Part shown: positions 35,216-45,931 of the stretch, piece after piece
How positions within the stretch are numbered: position 1 is the stretch's first letter
How the letters are laid out: the number at the start of each line of letters is the position of its first letter
NCBI GenBank assembly: GCA_025738555.1
Contig: JAOVFP010000004.1
Coordinates: 868,001 to 932,000 of the forward strand
DNA: 64,000 bases
Direction: 5' to 3'
Source of the DNA: Cyathus striatus
Lineage: Eukaryota > Basidiomycota > Agaricomycetes > Agaricales > Nidulariaceae
Translations under genes and position numbers: made by a program
The notes under the pieces: model-generated
Seen by the model: the letters and a program-made list of their open reading frames with translations, nothing else
Told to the model about the DNA's origin: nothing
The model's database searches: none

Positions 35216-35760
35216 CACCATCTTGCTCTTCTCGTTCCTGGTGTTGTAGCTTCCAAACTTGTAGTGCATAGCTGAATACACAGTCCAGTAACCGCTGTTG
35301 CAATGGTAGTGAAGGCATTCAGTTATTTCACCAGTTCATCAGAGTGGCATGCAAAAAAAAATATTACATAATTAACTAACAGTATAGCTACATGGTTCTG
35401 TACTACTGCTGCAGCATTTGTGTGTCCGTGGGGGTTTCATGCAGAGGCTGTTTTAGCACTGTTTTTGCATTGGGTTTCAACCACATGTGACAAAAAAATC
35501 TTCACAAAAATGTCACGCAAAATCACTGAAAATCCAGTGAAAATCCACTGCATGAAATGCCCTAATAGAGTAGAAACACTTTGACTATTTTTAGAGGTCA
35601 GATACATAATCCCCCTGTAAACCCGAAAATTTGTAGCTTGGATACACTATCCCCCTAAAATTCGGAAATTTTTGACAATTTTTCGTCCCCCTATTACAGC
35701 TGGAAAAAGGCGATTTTAGTATCTGACCTAAGGCGGGATTATCAGGGGTCCTGACGTATC

Positions 35761-35846
35761 TCATTGATAGACAGTCTGGTAAAATTCAGGAAATTTGAAA
35801 CTGATGTCCCTTACATGCCTGCGATGCATCCACTCCCCTTGCTCTC
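35761..35846 (+). repeat. Element Y left TIR, inner part
   Basis: 86 bp matching the inner part of the right TIR, including GGTAAAATTCAGGAAATTTG and CCACTCCCCTTGCTCTC. The helicase start codon follows 73 bp later. Confidence 0.85.
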
Positions 35847-36415
35847 CTGCACAATATACCCATTCCTTTGCTTCATTCCTCTAGTGATATACATAAACTA
35901 CAGTCTTTTTAAGCAATAATGGATATGGAAGCTTCAAATGGCCCCTACATCGAGACTAACCAGCTTAATTTAACAGATGTTCTCACACTCACCAGCATAG
36001 AAGCTTGCAAACTACACATGACACATATACCTGCCGATAAAGCTGTATCAATGGACTTCTGGAACAACTATACTGATAAAGGACAGCTTTGGACTTAAGG
36101 CAACTCTAGCAATCTATATTGCATGTAACTTCACGAAGATTCCAAGAGAATTCCAGCTCAAGGCAGCAATTGCTCTCTGTTCCAGGAAGGACATTCTCAT
36201 GGGCACTGGCCAGGGCAAGACTCTTTGCATGATTCTTCCTGCATTACTATTCAAAAACCGAGTATCTCTTGTGATTTCTCCCTTAAAGAAGCTGCAAGAC
36301 ATGCAAGTTCTCAAATTCCAGGCTTATGGGATTTCTGCTCTGGCCGTTAATGAAGAAACATCAAGTGATAACAACTTATGGAAGGTCTGAAGTTTTGGTT
36401 CTAACTGCATAGACT

Positions 36416-37082
36416 TGTCATAGCCGTACTTTTCCTACCTTTCCTGCACTTCTATTCCGCACTTCGTCTCCACACTTCCCACACTTCTTAACTTGTACAG
36501 ATCTGGTTCTTCTACTTTTCCCTTACCCTCTCCCGATGAAGGTCACCAAGCTTATGTCACCTTATTCATCCGATCCTTATCTGTTCTCCATTATGCTTTC
36601 TCCATCGTACCCCAGGTATACTTGTCTCAGCATTCCTTTCAATCCTTAGTTCATCCTTGGTATATATTGTATTCAAACCCTACTCCACCTTCCACCACCA
36701 ACTTATTATATTTATCAATTAGTATACTACTACCCATTCATTCACCAGTCATTGGTGAAGTCGTATAGTATTTAAGTACCATATTTTGTACTACTGATAC
36801 TCAGTTCAAATATCAACTAAGTTACTATCCTTCTTACTTGTCTTTGAGTTCTACTCAACTCTGGCTTGAATTGTTGCCTCCACAGTGACAACTCTGCACT
36901 CTGCACTCTGCACTCTTGTCCCTCTCTTCCTCCACACTCCTGTCTCCCTCTTCCACACTCCGAAATACCTGGACCATGAGAACGACAAGGGGCGCAGCAT
37001 ATAAGCTGAAGCCGATGGTCCTTCTGTCCCGCACTTCCCTACCTTACACTTCCGACCTTACATAGAAATACGGGTCTTGACA
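36416..37082 (+). repeat. 5' LTR of the chromovirus (667 bp)
   Basis: TGTCATAGCC...GGTCTTGACA. It is seven bases longer than the 3' LTR because of an extra TCTGCAC unit near 36900. It contains the promoter for the gag-pol RNA; TATTTAAG-like DNA at about 36770 could be the TATA region. Confidence 0.95.
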
Positions 37083-37134
37083 GTATATTCGAACTCACAC
37101 CTTGAGTTCTCATCCTTACTCACATCTTTTGTCT

Positions 37135-38628
37135 ATGGCTACTAGGACCGAAGGTCCCTGCACATGAAAACAAACTGCTTTAGAACTTGAGGCTGCCAAA
37201 GCGCCACCTCCGTCTATCAGTGCTATCGTAGCGCAACCTTCAGGTTCTACGTCTACTACTATCCATTGCCCATTGTTACCTGCACACAGCATCCATTTCC
37301 ACCCTCACTCCATTCCTCTTGCACCAGCAGAAATGGAACAAGCTGCTACCACACCTGGGCTCTCTCACACCACTCCTGCATCTGAAACTCACTCCGCTTC
37401 CGCTTCCCAGCATGAGGAACAACAGGCAAGCCAACCTGTTGCACCTCCTCCCACTATTCTAGTGGAGGAATGTGCTGGTAACACCACACCTGCACCACAA
37501 GATGCACCCGGTGCAGCTCCAGGAGCTCCTGGAGGCTCAGGTGATCCTGACAGTTCAGATGACCCAGATGGCCATTTTCATGGTGGTCATCGTCGCTCTT
37601 GTTGTCGCTCCCGCACTCATTCTCATTCTCGCTCTCCATCTGATTTTAATCGTGAGACCTTGAACATGATTCTGCGTCTTGCAGAATCTCTCGCCATTAG
37701 GACTCCGACCTCCCACATACCTCAATGTAAGGTCAAGGAGCCCGACACTTTCGACGGTGTGAGTGTTACCAAGCTGGAACCCTTCATCCTACAGTGTCTC
37801 CTAGTTTTCCACAATAACGAGACCATGTACCCCACTGACTATTCCAGAGTCAATTACACCATTTCCTATCTACGGGGTACGGCCATGAATCTATTTGCGC
37901 TGCATATTTCTAGCGGTATGAATGAGGACTGGATGTCCTCTTGGCCACACTTTCTCATAGTCCTCTGCACTCACTTCGGTCTTGCTGACCCTACTAGTGA
38001 CACAGAATCACACATTATGGTTATTCACATGGACAATAACCAGCGTATCACTACTTACGAGGTAAAGTTTAATGAGTGTGCTTCTTTACTGGACTGGGGC
38101 AAAACTGCCCTTGCAGCCCAGTACTATCATGGGCTCTGCTCCCGCATCAAGGATGACCTCACTCTCCTTGATTTACCTCCTACCCTAGGGGATAGGAAGT
38201 TTCTGGCTCAGAAGGTCAATATGTGCTATTCGAAGTGCCAGGCAGAAAAGGGTTTTGAGTCGAAGTCTTCCAGACAAGCCACGAAGTCTTCAGATAATGC
38301 GGTGTCCACAAGTACTACTAATAAGTCTCACTCTTCAACTCCCCCCAAACCATCGACCTCCACACCATCCTCAGGCAAACCTACCAGCACCCCGCAAATG
38401 CCAGCTGTCGACTTGAGTGATAAACTTGGGAAAGATGGTAAGCTGACCCCCGAGGAACGCAAACGCCGCATGGACAGCAACCTGTGTCTCTTCTGTGGGA
38501 AACCTGATCATTGCGCTAAGGACTGCCAAAAGGCATCCTCCTCAGCAGCTAAAGCTCGCACTGCGACCATCCCCACACCCACTGCCGAGGACTCTATTTC
38601 GAACTCTGAAGAGAGCTCGAAAAAATAG
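37135..38628 (+). pseudogene. gag: gag of the chromovirus, one in-frame TGA
   Basis: Structural protein packaging the element RNA. The ATG at 37135 is in the gag frame; TGA at 37165-37167 (where CGA would encode Arg) follows ten codons in, so only the ATG at 37333 gives an open frame to the TAG at 38626. Order: Ala/Pro/Ser-rich N-terminus, an acidic Gly/Pro linker, an Arg/Ser/His patch at about 37590, a capsid-like Retrotrans_gag region (PDTFDGVSVTKLEPFILQC...YLRGTAMNLFA, about 37740-37920), a Ser/Thr/Pro-rich linker, and one zinc knuckle C-x2-C-x4-H-x4-C (CLFCGKPDHCAKDC) near 38488. The last codons run through six A's before the stop, a candidate frameshift site. Confidence 0.9.
38619..38628 (+). 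promoter_or_regulatory. Candidate -1 ribosomal frameshift site at the gag end
   Basis: The gag frame reads TCG AAA AAA TAG. Slipping back one base on the A6 run gives GAA AAA ATA GAG, exactly the frame that stays open through protease and RT. No search for a downstream pseudoknot was possible. Confidence 0.55.
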
Positions 38629-41600
38629 AGTGCGGCCCTCAGGTTCCTGTACAGACTGAGGGCCACGTTGATCCCTCCTGTACACCCAGGGAGATCTGCC
38701 TCAACACATCTGCTCTTTATGACCCCCAAGCATTACATGTTTGTTTATTATCTACTTCTGCATCTGATTCTGCACTTTCTTTTTTCTTTTCTGCACTAGT
38801 AGATTCTGGTTCAACCCACTGCTTTGTAGACTCGTGTTTTACTCAGTTGCACAACCTTCCGACTACCCCATGCACCCCTATTCCTTTAAAGCTCTTTGAT
38901 GGCTCCTCGAACTCTATACTTACTCAAGTTGCTACAATTCCTGTAACTTTTCCATCTGGTGAATGCATAACTATGGACTTTTATGTCACTCCGCTTGACT
39001 CGTCATGCTCTGTGGTTTTAGGTTTCAACTGGCTCTCCCTATACAATCCATTGATTGATTGGACTGAGAGACGTATCTTAGGATTCCAAACCACAGCCTC
39101 ATACCTGTCGTTTCCGTCTTTGTCGATGACCTCTGAGGAAGCTTCCGCACTTCCGACCTCTGCTTCACCAGATGCAAACCCACTTCCACAACCTACAACT
39201 CTGCAAATATCCTTAATCAACACTGCTGCATTCCTTTGTGCTAGTAAGCTCAAAGGTGCTCAAACATTTAGGATACAACTTGGAGCTGTTGTTTCTGCTG
39301 CTGCCACATCTGCACTCGATGAGGACCTGGCAGACCTCGCAAAAGTGCCTGCTGAGTATCATGAATTCGCTGATGTCTTCAGCAAAAGCCGTGCTGACTC
39401 CCTTGCCCCGCATTGCCCCTATGATCTTCAAATCAATCTTGAAGAAGGAGGATCCCCTCCTGTAGGAACGATCTACTCTCTCTCTCAGAGTGAGCTCAGG
39501 GCTCTACATGGATTTATTGATGAGCATCTTCATATTGGTTTTATTCATCCTTCTCACTCACCACATGGTGCACCTGTTCTTTTTGTTCGTAAAAAGGACG
39601 GCTCACTATGACTTTGCATTGATTTCAGAGGACTTAATGCCATCTCGAAGAAAGATTGATACCCCCTTCCACTCATTTCCGACCTCCTCGACTCTCCATG
39701 CAAGGCCTGCATTTATACCAAAATCAACCTTCGCCACGCCTACCACCTGGTCTGTGTTGCTGAGGGAGATGAATGGAAGACAGCTTTCCACACTCATTAT
39801 GGGTCCTTCGAATGGTTAGTAATGCCATTTGGACTCACTAATGCTCCTGCCACCTTCCAGCGTTTCATGAATGATGTTGTGATGCCACCTGTGCATTTAG
39901 GCATAAAATTGCACATTTCTACCATTTACAGTCTTAAATCTGTACACATTAATGATCCCCAGATAATAAATAAAGATCTATGGACTGCTACAAAATAGCA
40001 AGCCTTGTACTTATTGGCCTTTTATTTGGGTTAATATTCAACAGTTCATATCATAAAATATAGTACAAGTGCTTCTATGTCCAACCTACCATTAGCCTGG
40101 TGTGTAGGAAAAGATATTAAATATTGAAGGGACCGCTTTTCTGCCAGTCACATGACTTGTATATGTTTTAATTTCACTTTGATACCGCTAAGTTGTTTGT
40201 TTGGCATCAGGATTGAAGTCTAACAAATAGTCAATGACATAAATATGAATTAAAAAATATTTCAAAGTGATGTAGAATAGTCAATTCTTCATCAATCAGG
40301 ATGATTTTGGTCTTGATCAGAAGCTAGAATTTAGTACATTCTATTCTAGTATGATAGGGAATGGTCTCACCGAAGCACAGGCCTGGATAAGAACAAAACA
40401 TTAGATCAAAGATGACAATTTTATGATGATCTACCCAAAATGATCAATGATGGGACACTGTAGCATCTGAAAACCATGGGAATTGAACATTCTAGAGGAT
40501 TCTAATGCCTCGGAGTGACTCATAGTCAAATGATAGCTAAATAAAGACACAAATAAGGACAGGGGAAGTGTTTCAGGTAGATATATGTAGTATACAATGT
40601 CTGGGAAAATCATAATAATAGTTCTGGGCTTTGTATATTTAAGTAGGTACTATAGAGGGTAGAAAGGCAAGCAGATTTGCACCTTTCTTGCCCAGGTACA
40701 ATAGGTATTTGGTAGTGGTTTAGGTCTTATTTGTTTCAAAGAATATAGTTGTTTTGGTTCGCATTTTGGAAAGAATTGAAGTTCTGAGACTCCAGAGAGG
40801 GCCTAGGACTTAGTTATTTCAATAAAGTGGTTCCATAAGAGTAAAGGGTTGCTCTTGTTTCGGATTTCTAAGAAGTTGTACTAGCAAAGGGTTGTTAAGA
40901 CACTTCTACAAAGTTTAAAGTAGTACAAAGGTGTATTACTTGAATTCTACAATAAAATTCTATTGCATTTCGATTCAAAGGCTTTTCAAATGATTTAAAC
41001 TTGCATAAGACAATAAGAAGGAACACCCACCTTTCCCACAACTCGCACTTAAAGAGTCTTGTGAATTTTATAGTGAAATAAGTTGCAAACATAGAGCCAA
41101 TTTCACTACTAGAACACAAGTACCCCTTTTCAACGTATTCAAGGATTTACTTGATGTTTGTGTAACCGTCTACCTTGATGACATCCTCATATACTCAGAT
41201 AACCTTGCTGACCATCAGAAGCATGTTTGCGGAGTCCTCAAACGTTTACGCCAACATGGCCTTTATGCACGTGCAGACAAATGCGAATTTCATTCCAAGT
41301 CTGTTGAGTATCTGGGTTACATTCTTTCTCCAAGCAGACTCACTATGTCTCAGGAGAAAGTAAAGACCATTCAGAATTGGCCTGACCCAAGAAAGTTAAG
41401 GACATTCAGTCCTTCTTGGGGTTTGTGAATTTCTATTGCCATTTCATCTTTAATTATTCTGATATAGTTGTGCCACTTACATGACTAACTCGGAAAGGCC
41501 TTAAGTGGGAGTTCTCTCCCGCTTGCCGCACGGCTTTTGATTTGCTCAAAACGGCTTTCACCACCGCACCAATCCTCACCCATTGGATTCCCGATGCACA

Positions 41601-43626
41601 ACTCATTGTCAAAACTGACGCCTCCGACTACACATTGGCAGCCATCCTCTCCATTATCACTGAAGATGGTGAAATCCACCCTATTGCGTTCCACTCCCGC
41701 ACTTTTACCTCCCCCAAACTTAATTACGATATTCATGATAAGGAACTTCTAGCTATCTTTGAGGCCTTCCGCATCTGGCGCCATTACCTCGAAGGTGCGG
41801 GCTCTCCAATCGACGTCATTATGGACCATAAAAACCTGGAATATTTTTCCACAATAAAAATCCTCACCTGTCGACAAGCCCATTGGTCAGAGTACCTCTC
41901 TCAGTTTCACCTAATCATTCGTTTCCATCCTGGCAAGCTCGGTACAAAGCCGGACTCATTAACTAGATGCTGGGACGTCTACCCTAAAGGGGGGGATAAT
42001 GACTATGCAAAGGTTAATCTGCATAATTTCCATCCCGTGTTCACTCACTTCCAGCTCCAAGCCTTGCTTCAAGCTACCGCACTCATTTTTCCGACCTTAT
42101 GTGCCAACGTAATCATGGATGTTGAACAACTCCACAATGACATCCTTGCTGCATTACCTTCTGACCCCATTGCACACATCCACCTTGCTAACCCAGTTAA
42201 CTGGTGGTCTGTTGATGACAAAGGTTTTCTGTGTCTAGACAACTGCATTTGGGTTCCTACCTCTTCTGACTTTCCCAACCTATGACTCCACATTCTTTTG
42301 TACAAACACAATCACATCCTTTCTGGCCACTATGGCCAAAACAAAACGTTAAACTTGATCTGCTGCAAGTACACCTGGCCTGGTCTTCGTACCTTCATAA
42401 AAGATTATTGTAAGTCTTGCACCACTTGTATGCGTAACAAACCACAGCGACACTGGCCATATGGAACTCTAAAGCAATTACCAATTCCTGAACAGCCATG
42501 GAACTCGATATCAATGGATTTCATTGGTACACTACTGACCTCATCCACTTATGAGAAAGAGTTCAATGTGGTACTTGTCATTGTTGATCGTCTTACAAAG
42601 CAAGCTATATTCATCCCCACCATGAACAAGCTTACCTCGGAAAAGCTCACTGAGCTTTTCGTCCTCCATGTTTTCTCTAAACATGGTATTCCATCTCATG
42701 TTACATCAGATTGAGGAAAGGAGTTCATCTCCCATTTCTTCCGCTCTTTAGGTACCACTCTCGATATGAATCTTCATTTCACCTCTGGTTATCATCCAGA
42801 GGGCAACGGTCAAACTGAATGCACTAATCAGACACTGGAACAGTACATCCACATTTATTGTAACTACCAGCAAGACAATTGGGCCCTACTTCTCCCCCAT
42901 GCTGAGTTTACTTACAATAACGCTCCTAGTGCCACCACAGGTGTTTCTCCCTTCTTCGCTAACAAAGGCTATAACCTGAACCTTGCAGTATACCCTGAGC
43001 ATGACATTACTGCTACCCACACCCGCAAATTTGCTATTGATCTTGATAAACTTCACCAGATGCTCAAGTCTGAGATAGCAGCTGCTCAGAAGCGCTATCA
43101 AGGACCTGCGGACAAGAAGAGACTCCCCTCTCCTGAGTTTCCAATTGGTTCCAAGGCTTTCGTCAAAGCTGAGCACTTCCGCACTACCCGACCTACACGA
43201 AAGTTCGCCGAGAAATACCTAGGTCTGTTCGAAGTTATTGCCTCTCCTGGTACTCACTCCCGCACTCTCTGACTCCCCGACACCTACCATTCCATACACC
43301 CTGTCTTCCATGTCTCCATGCTAGAACCATCCACCAAGAACACTATACCTGGTCATGTCGTTTCACCCCCTCCACCTGTCGAATTCGAAGATGGCGAAAT
43401 CAAATATGAGATCACCAAAATTCTAGACTCAAAAATTGATAAACATCTCAAGTGCAAACTCAAGTACTTCATACAGTGGAATGGCTATCAAGACACTGAT
43501 GAGGAGTTCTCCTGGCTACCCGCATCTGAGTTGGATAATGCAGCTGAGTTTGTTGAAGAGTTTCACACTCAGTATCCCAACAAACCTGGGCCTAAAGATG
43601 CTGAGAAATTACTTCATCCCTCTTAG
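38622..43626 (+). pseudogene. pol: pol of the chromovirus: PR-RT-RH-IN-chromodomain, broken
   Basis: Polyprotein in the -1 frame relative to gag. Aspartic protease with ALVDSGSTH at about 38795; RT with YSLSQSEL, FVRKKDG, MPFGLTNAPATFQRFMND, then YLDDILIYS at about 41180 (catalytic DD); RNase H/tether with IVKTDASDY and HYLEGAGSP (41600-41830); integrase with an H-H-C-C finger (HILSGH...CKSCTTC) and D, D, E segments (SMDFIG, VTSD, PEGNGQTE); chromodomain KYFIQWNGY at about 43465; end TAG at 43624. In-frame TGA codons at 39609, 39657, 41482, 42283, 42712 and 43270 each sit where the family has Arg. A one-base deletion lies near 41393 and a 1259-bp insertion at 39878. The product is inactive. 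Confidence 0.92.
39878..41132 (-). mobile_element. Solo LTR-like insertion inside RT, 1255 bp
   Basis: The segment starts TGTGATGCCACC and ends CCCTTTTCA (TG...CA both ways; reverse strand starts TGAAAAGGGG and ends GGCATCACA). Flanks ATGT (39874-39877) and ACGT (41133-41136) form a 4-bp TSD differing at one CpG. Removing the element and one TSD copy rejoins RT exactly in frame, proving the insertion boundaries. There is no internal coding region, and the composition is AT-rich with a promoter-like centre. It could be a copia-type solo LTR; the superfamily is uncertain. Confidence 0.7.
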
Positions 43627-43750
43627 TCTCACACCTCTGACTACTCCTATTTTTCACTTCTGCATTTCCACATTTCTGCACTTCCACACTTCCACATCTC
43701 CAATTCCAAATCTTGCTTTATTTCTGCAAGATGACAAGTACAAATTAAAA

Positions 43751-45118
43751 ACTAATTATTGGGTCCCTTGTGTCTGGGACCCAACCACCATCTCGTCATC
43801 CTCTTCTGCACTACCCGCACTACTCAAACTACTCACACTACTCAAACTGCTCGTGTCTTCATCCCCTTCTTCCACATCCGTATCCACACTCCTCGAAGTT
43901 CCAACCTGGCCTTGAAGAGTGGTTAACTCTTGTTGCACCCCCCACAATTCGGCCACAGCCCGCCTCATCTCTTCCACCAAGGCCTGCTGGAGTTCTGTTG
44001 ATCGCCATTGCTCTTCAAACATTGCAAGTCAAGCAACTCGTGTTTCCTCCATTTGAGCCTCATGGGCCTGCTGAACTTTCTGCAGTAACTCCCGCTGATC
44101 TCTCACCATCTGCTGCATTGTATGCAGCAATTTCCCTTGCAGACCTGCATCTGCCTCTCGCTCATGATTGAGCTCAGGTTCATCTTCATCCTCATCATCA
44201 GACTCGGGCACAGTCGAGGTTCATGGACACACCTTCTTGGAAGGTTGCCCCTCTGTGTCATTACCAACTTCGGCTGATCCCGCTTTTCTCTTCTTGTTAT
44301 GAACCATGGTGGTGACTGGCCCTTCCATGCTGCACAGTCGGTGTGACTTCACGCAGAACTTGCAAGGGGACAAAACACTGTCCCTATCAGAAGAATTAGT
44401 AAGTTTTCAAAGTATTTTGAAAACTACTCACTTTTCTCGGTTGCATTTACCCCTCTTCTCCATATCCCTCTGCACTCAGCAACAATGACAGACCTTTGTG
44501 CTGAGTTTGTATACAGGCCAAGACTGCTTGCCTTTTGACAAGTCTGCTACTTCACCACCTACGACCTCGTTTGCAGGCTTGGGATCCGGTTCATTGTCTG
44601 TGGCCTCTTCATTACCTTCTTCCTCCTCATCAGAACCCTCCACCACTGACTTACCACGCACAAGGGTATGACTCTTCTCTTTACCCTTTCCCTTTCTTGA
44701 ACTCCCTGCCACCGATGCCACTTCCACCGTTTCCGCCTTTCATGCCTCTTCCGCCTTTCATGCCTCTTCCGCCTTTCATGCCTCTTCTGCCTTTCGTACC
44801 TCTTCTGCCTTTCGTACCTCTTCTGCCTTTCGTACCTCTTCCGCCTTTCGAGCCTCCTCTGCCTTCTGCACCTCCTCTGCTTTATGAGCCTCCTCAGCTA
44901 TCCTCTCCTCCTCTTTCTTCTTATCCTCTGCAGCCTGTCTCAATGCAGCTAACCTTGCCACTGCCGCTGCCTGCCTCTCCCATCATTCTCGTTCGACAGC
45001 CTCCCTTTGCTCTTCCTCTTTTCATCTGTCCTCGGCCTCCTCGGCCTTGAGTCTTGCAATCTCTTGAAGCTGTTTGAATGATGACAGATCGTTTGAGATT
45101 TCTCCAGGGTTTGACATG
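43751..45118 (-). pseudogene. Antisense gene of the chromovirus, between pol and 3' LTR
   Basis: Minus strand, starting at the ATG at 45118 and ending at the TAA at about 43753. It has a short Ser/Glu N-terminus, then a long charged coiled coil with tandem KAEE(A/V)-type pentads and hexads (about 44740-44960), a basic GSSRKGKGKEK patch, an acidic run, a WPVYK...KVCHCC cysteine motif, an intron (44384-44431, 48 nt), then a second cysteine motif PCKFCVKSHRLC, an acidic segment and a final helix/Ser-rich tail. Cys spacing across the intron resembles a zinc-binding cluster. In-frame TGA codons occur in the coiled coil and linker, mostly at Arg-type positions. It belongs to the retroelement because it lies inside the LTRs. 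Function unknown; a regulator or nucleic-acid-binding factor is inference. Confidence 0.6.
44384..44431 (-). other. Intron in the antisense gene (48 nt)
   Basis: Donor GTGAGT at 44431 and acceptor TGATAG at 44384. It is needed to join the two cysteine motifs. An intron in this sense shows the gene is read from the minus strand and was not reverse-transcribed from a spliced antisense RNA. Confidence 0.6.
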
Positions 45119-45255
45119 GTAAAAGGAAGAAAGATGTTGAAATATCTCCTTAGTGGGCACCTAGCTTATATGGATTCACTGGTATGCAAACAATGCAAAA
45201 TGCCGTAAAAAGTTTAAAGTTTTTCCATCAAACCTAATGGCCCTTGTGGCTCGGC

Positions 45256-45271
45256 CCTAAGGGGGAGATAC
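45256..45271 (+). other. Polypurine tract
   Basis: AAGGGGGAGA directly precedes the 3' LTR, the usual place for the plus-strand DNA primer of an LTR retrotransposon. Confidence 0.75.
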
Positions 45272-45931
45272 TGTCATAGCCATACTTTTCCTACCTTTCC
45301 CACACTTCTATTCTGCACTTCGTCTCCACACTTCCCACACTTCTTAACTTGTACAGATCTGGTTCTTCTACTTTTCCCTTACCCTCTCCCGACGAAGGTC
45401 ACCGAGCTTATGTCACCTTATTCATCCGATCCTTATCCGTTCTCCATTATGCTTTCTCCATTGTACCCCAGGTATACTTGTCTCAGCATTCCTTTCAATC
45501 CTTAGTTCGTCCTTGGTATATACTGTATTCAAACTCTACTCCACCTTCCACCACCAACTTATTATATTTATCAATTAGTATACTACTACCCATTCATTCA
45601 CCAGTCATCGGTGAAGTCATATAGTATTTAAGTACCATATTTTGTACTACTGATACTCAGTTCGAATATCGACTAAGTTACTATCCTTCTTACTTGTCTT
45701 TGAGTTCTACTCAACTCCGGCTTGAATTGTTGCCTCCACAGTGATGACTCTGCACTCTGCACTCTTGTCCCTCTCTTCCTCCACACTCCTGTCTCCCTCT
45801 TCCGCACTCTGAAATACCTGGACCACGAGAACGACAAGGGGCACAGCATATAAGCTGAAGCTGACGGTCCTTCTGTCCCGCACTTCTCTACCTTACACTT
45901 CCGACCTTATGTAGAAATACAGGTCTTGACA
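45272..45931 (+). repeat. 3' LTR of the chromovirus (660 bp)
   Basis: TGTCATAGCC...GGTCTTGACA. It is about 96% identical to the 5' LTR by eye and retains CpG at several sites where the 5' copy has TG or CA, and vice versa. Confidence 0.95.

Larger units (their letters stand above)
30113..35563. mobile_element. Element Z: PIF/Harbinger transposon, 5.45 kb
   Basis: TIRs start AGGGC(G/A)TTTCA(C/T)GCAG and continue (C/T)GGATTTTC. A 3-bp AAT flanks both ends (30110-30112, 35564-35566), in line with the 3-bp duplications of PIF/Harbinger elements. It encodes a DDE transposase (minus, 33754-35215) and an ORF1-type partner (plus, 32040-33486), convergently arranged. The subterminal zones contain several TTTTCACTGG/CCAGTGAAAA and GTGACA motifs. 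Stops in both genes show it is inactive. Confidence 0.8.
28944..35752. mobile_element. Element X: TIR element inserted in the Y left TIR
   Basis: The ends are AGGACCCCTGATAATCCC plus (A/G)CCTTAGGTC(G/A)GATACTAA, forming 37-bp TIRs with two mismatches. The flanks GAGGTATC and GACGTATC (35753-35760) form an 8-bp TSD with one mismatch; the uninterrupted right TIR of Y shows GAGGTATC once, confirming the insertion. Near both ends, TCCCCCTA motifs (28981, 29034, 29079, 35610, 35650, 35689) and GGTCAGATAC-like motifs recur. Without its guest Z, X is about 1.35 kb. An 8-bp TSD would fit a hAT-like or similar superfamily; no transposase is encoded. Confidence 0.75.
36416..45931 (+). mobile_element. 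Ty3/gypsy chromovirus, full length, 9516 bp
   Basis: 5' LTR 36416-37082, 3' LTR 45272-45931, perfect 5-bp TSD AGACT (36411-36415, 45932-45936). Internal order is gag, protease, RT, RNase H, integrase and chromodomain, followed by an antisense gene, a polypurine tract and the 3' LTR. Integrase after RNase H plus the chromodomain defines a chromovirus. It lies in an intron of the element Y helicase. LTRs differ at about 28 sites by eye, all transitions, plus one 7-bp copy-number indel. A 1255-bp LTR-like insertion splits RT. No TGG-type tRNA complement follows the 5' LTR, so self-priming of the Tf1/sushi kind is possible. Confidence 0.95.

Noticed and set aside
37165..43272. TGA read as a sense codon (alternative genetic code or programmed readthrough)
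   Set aside because: TGA occurs at scattered Arg positions alongside a one-base deletion and a large insertion, and LTR differences show the same CpG decay. Mutation explains it.
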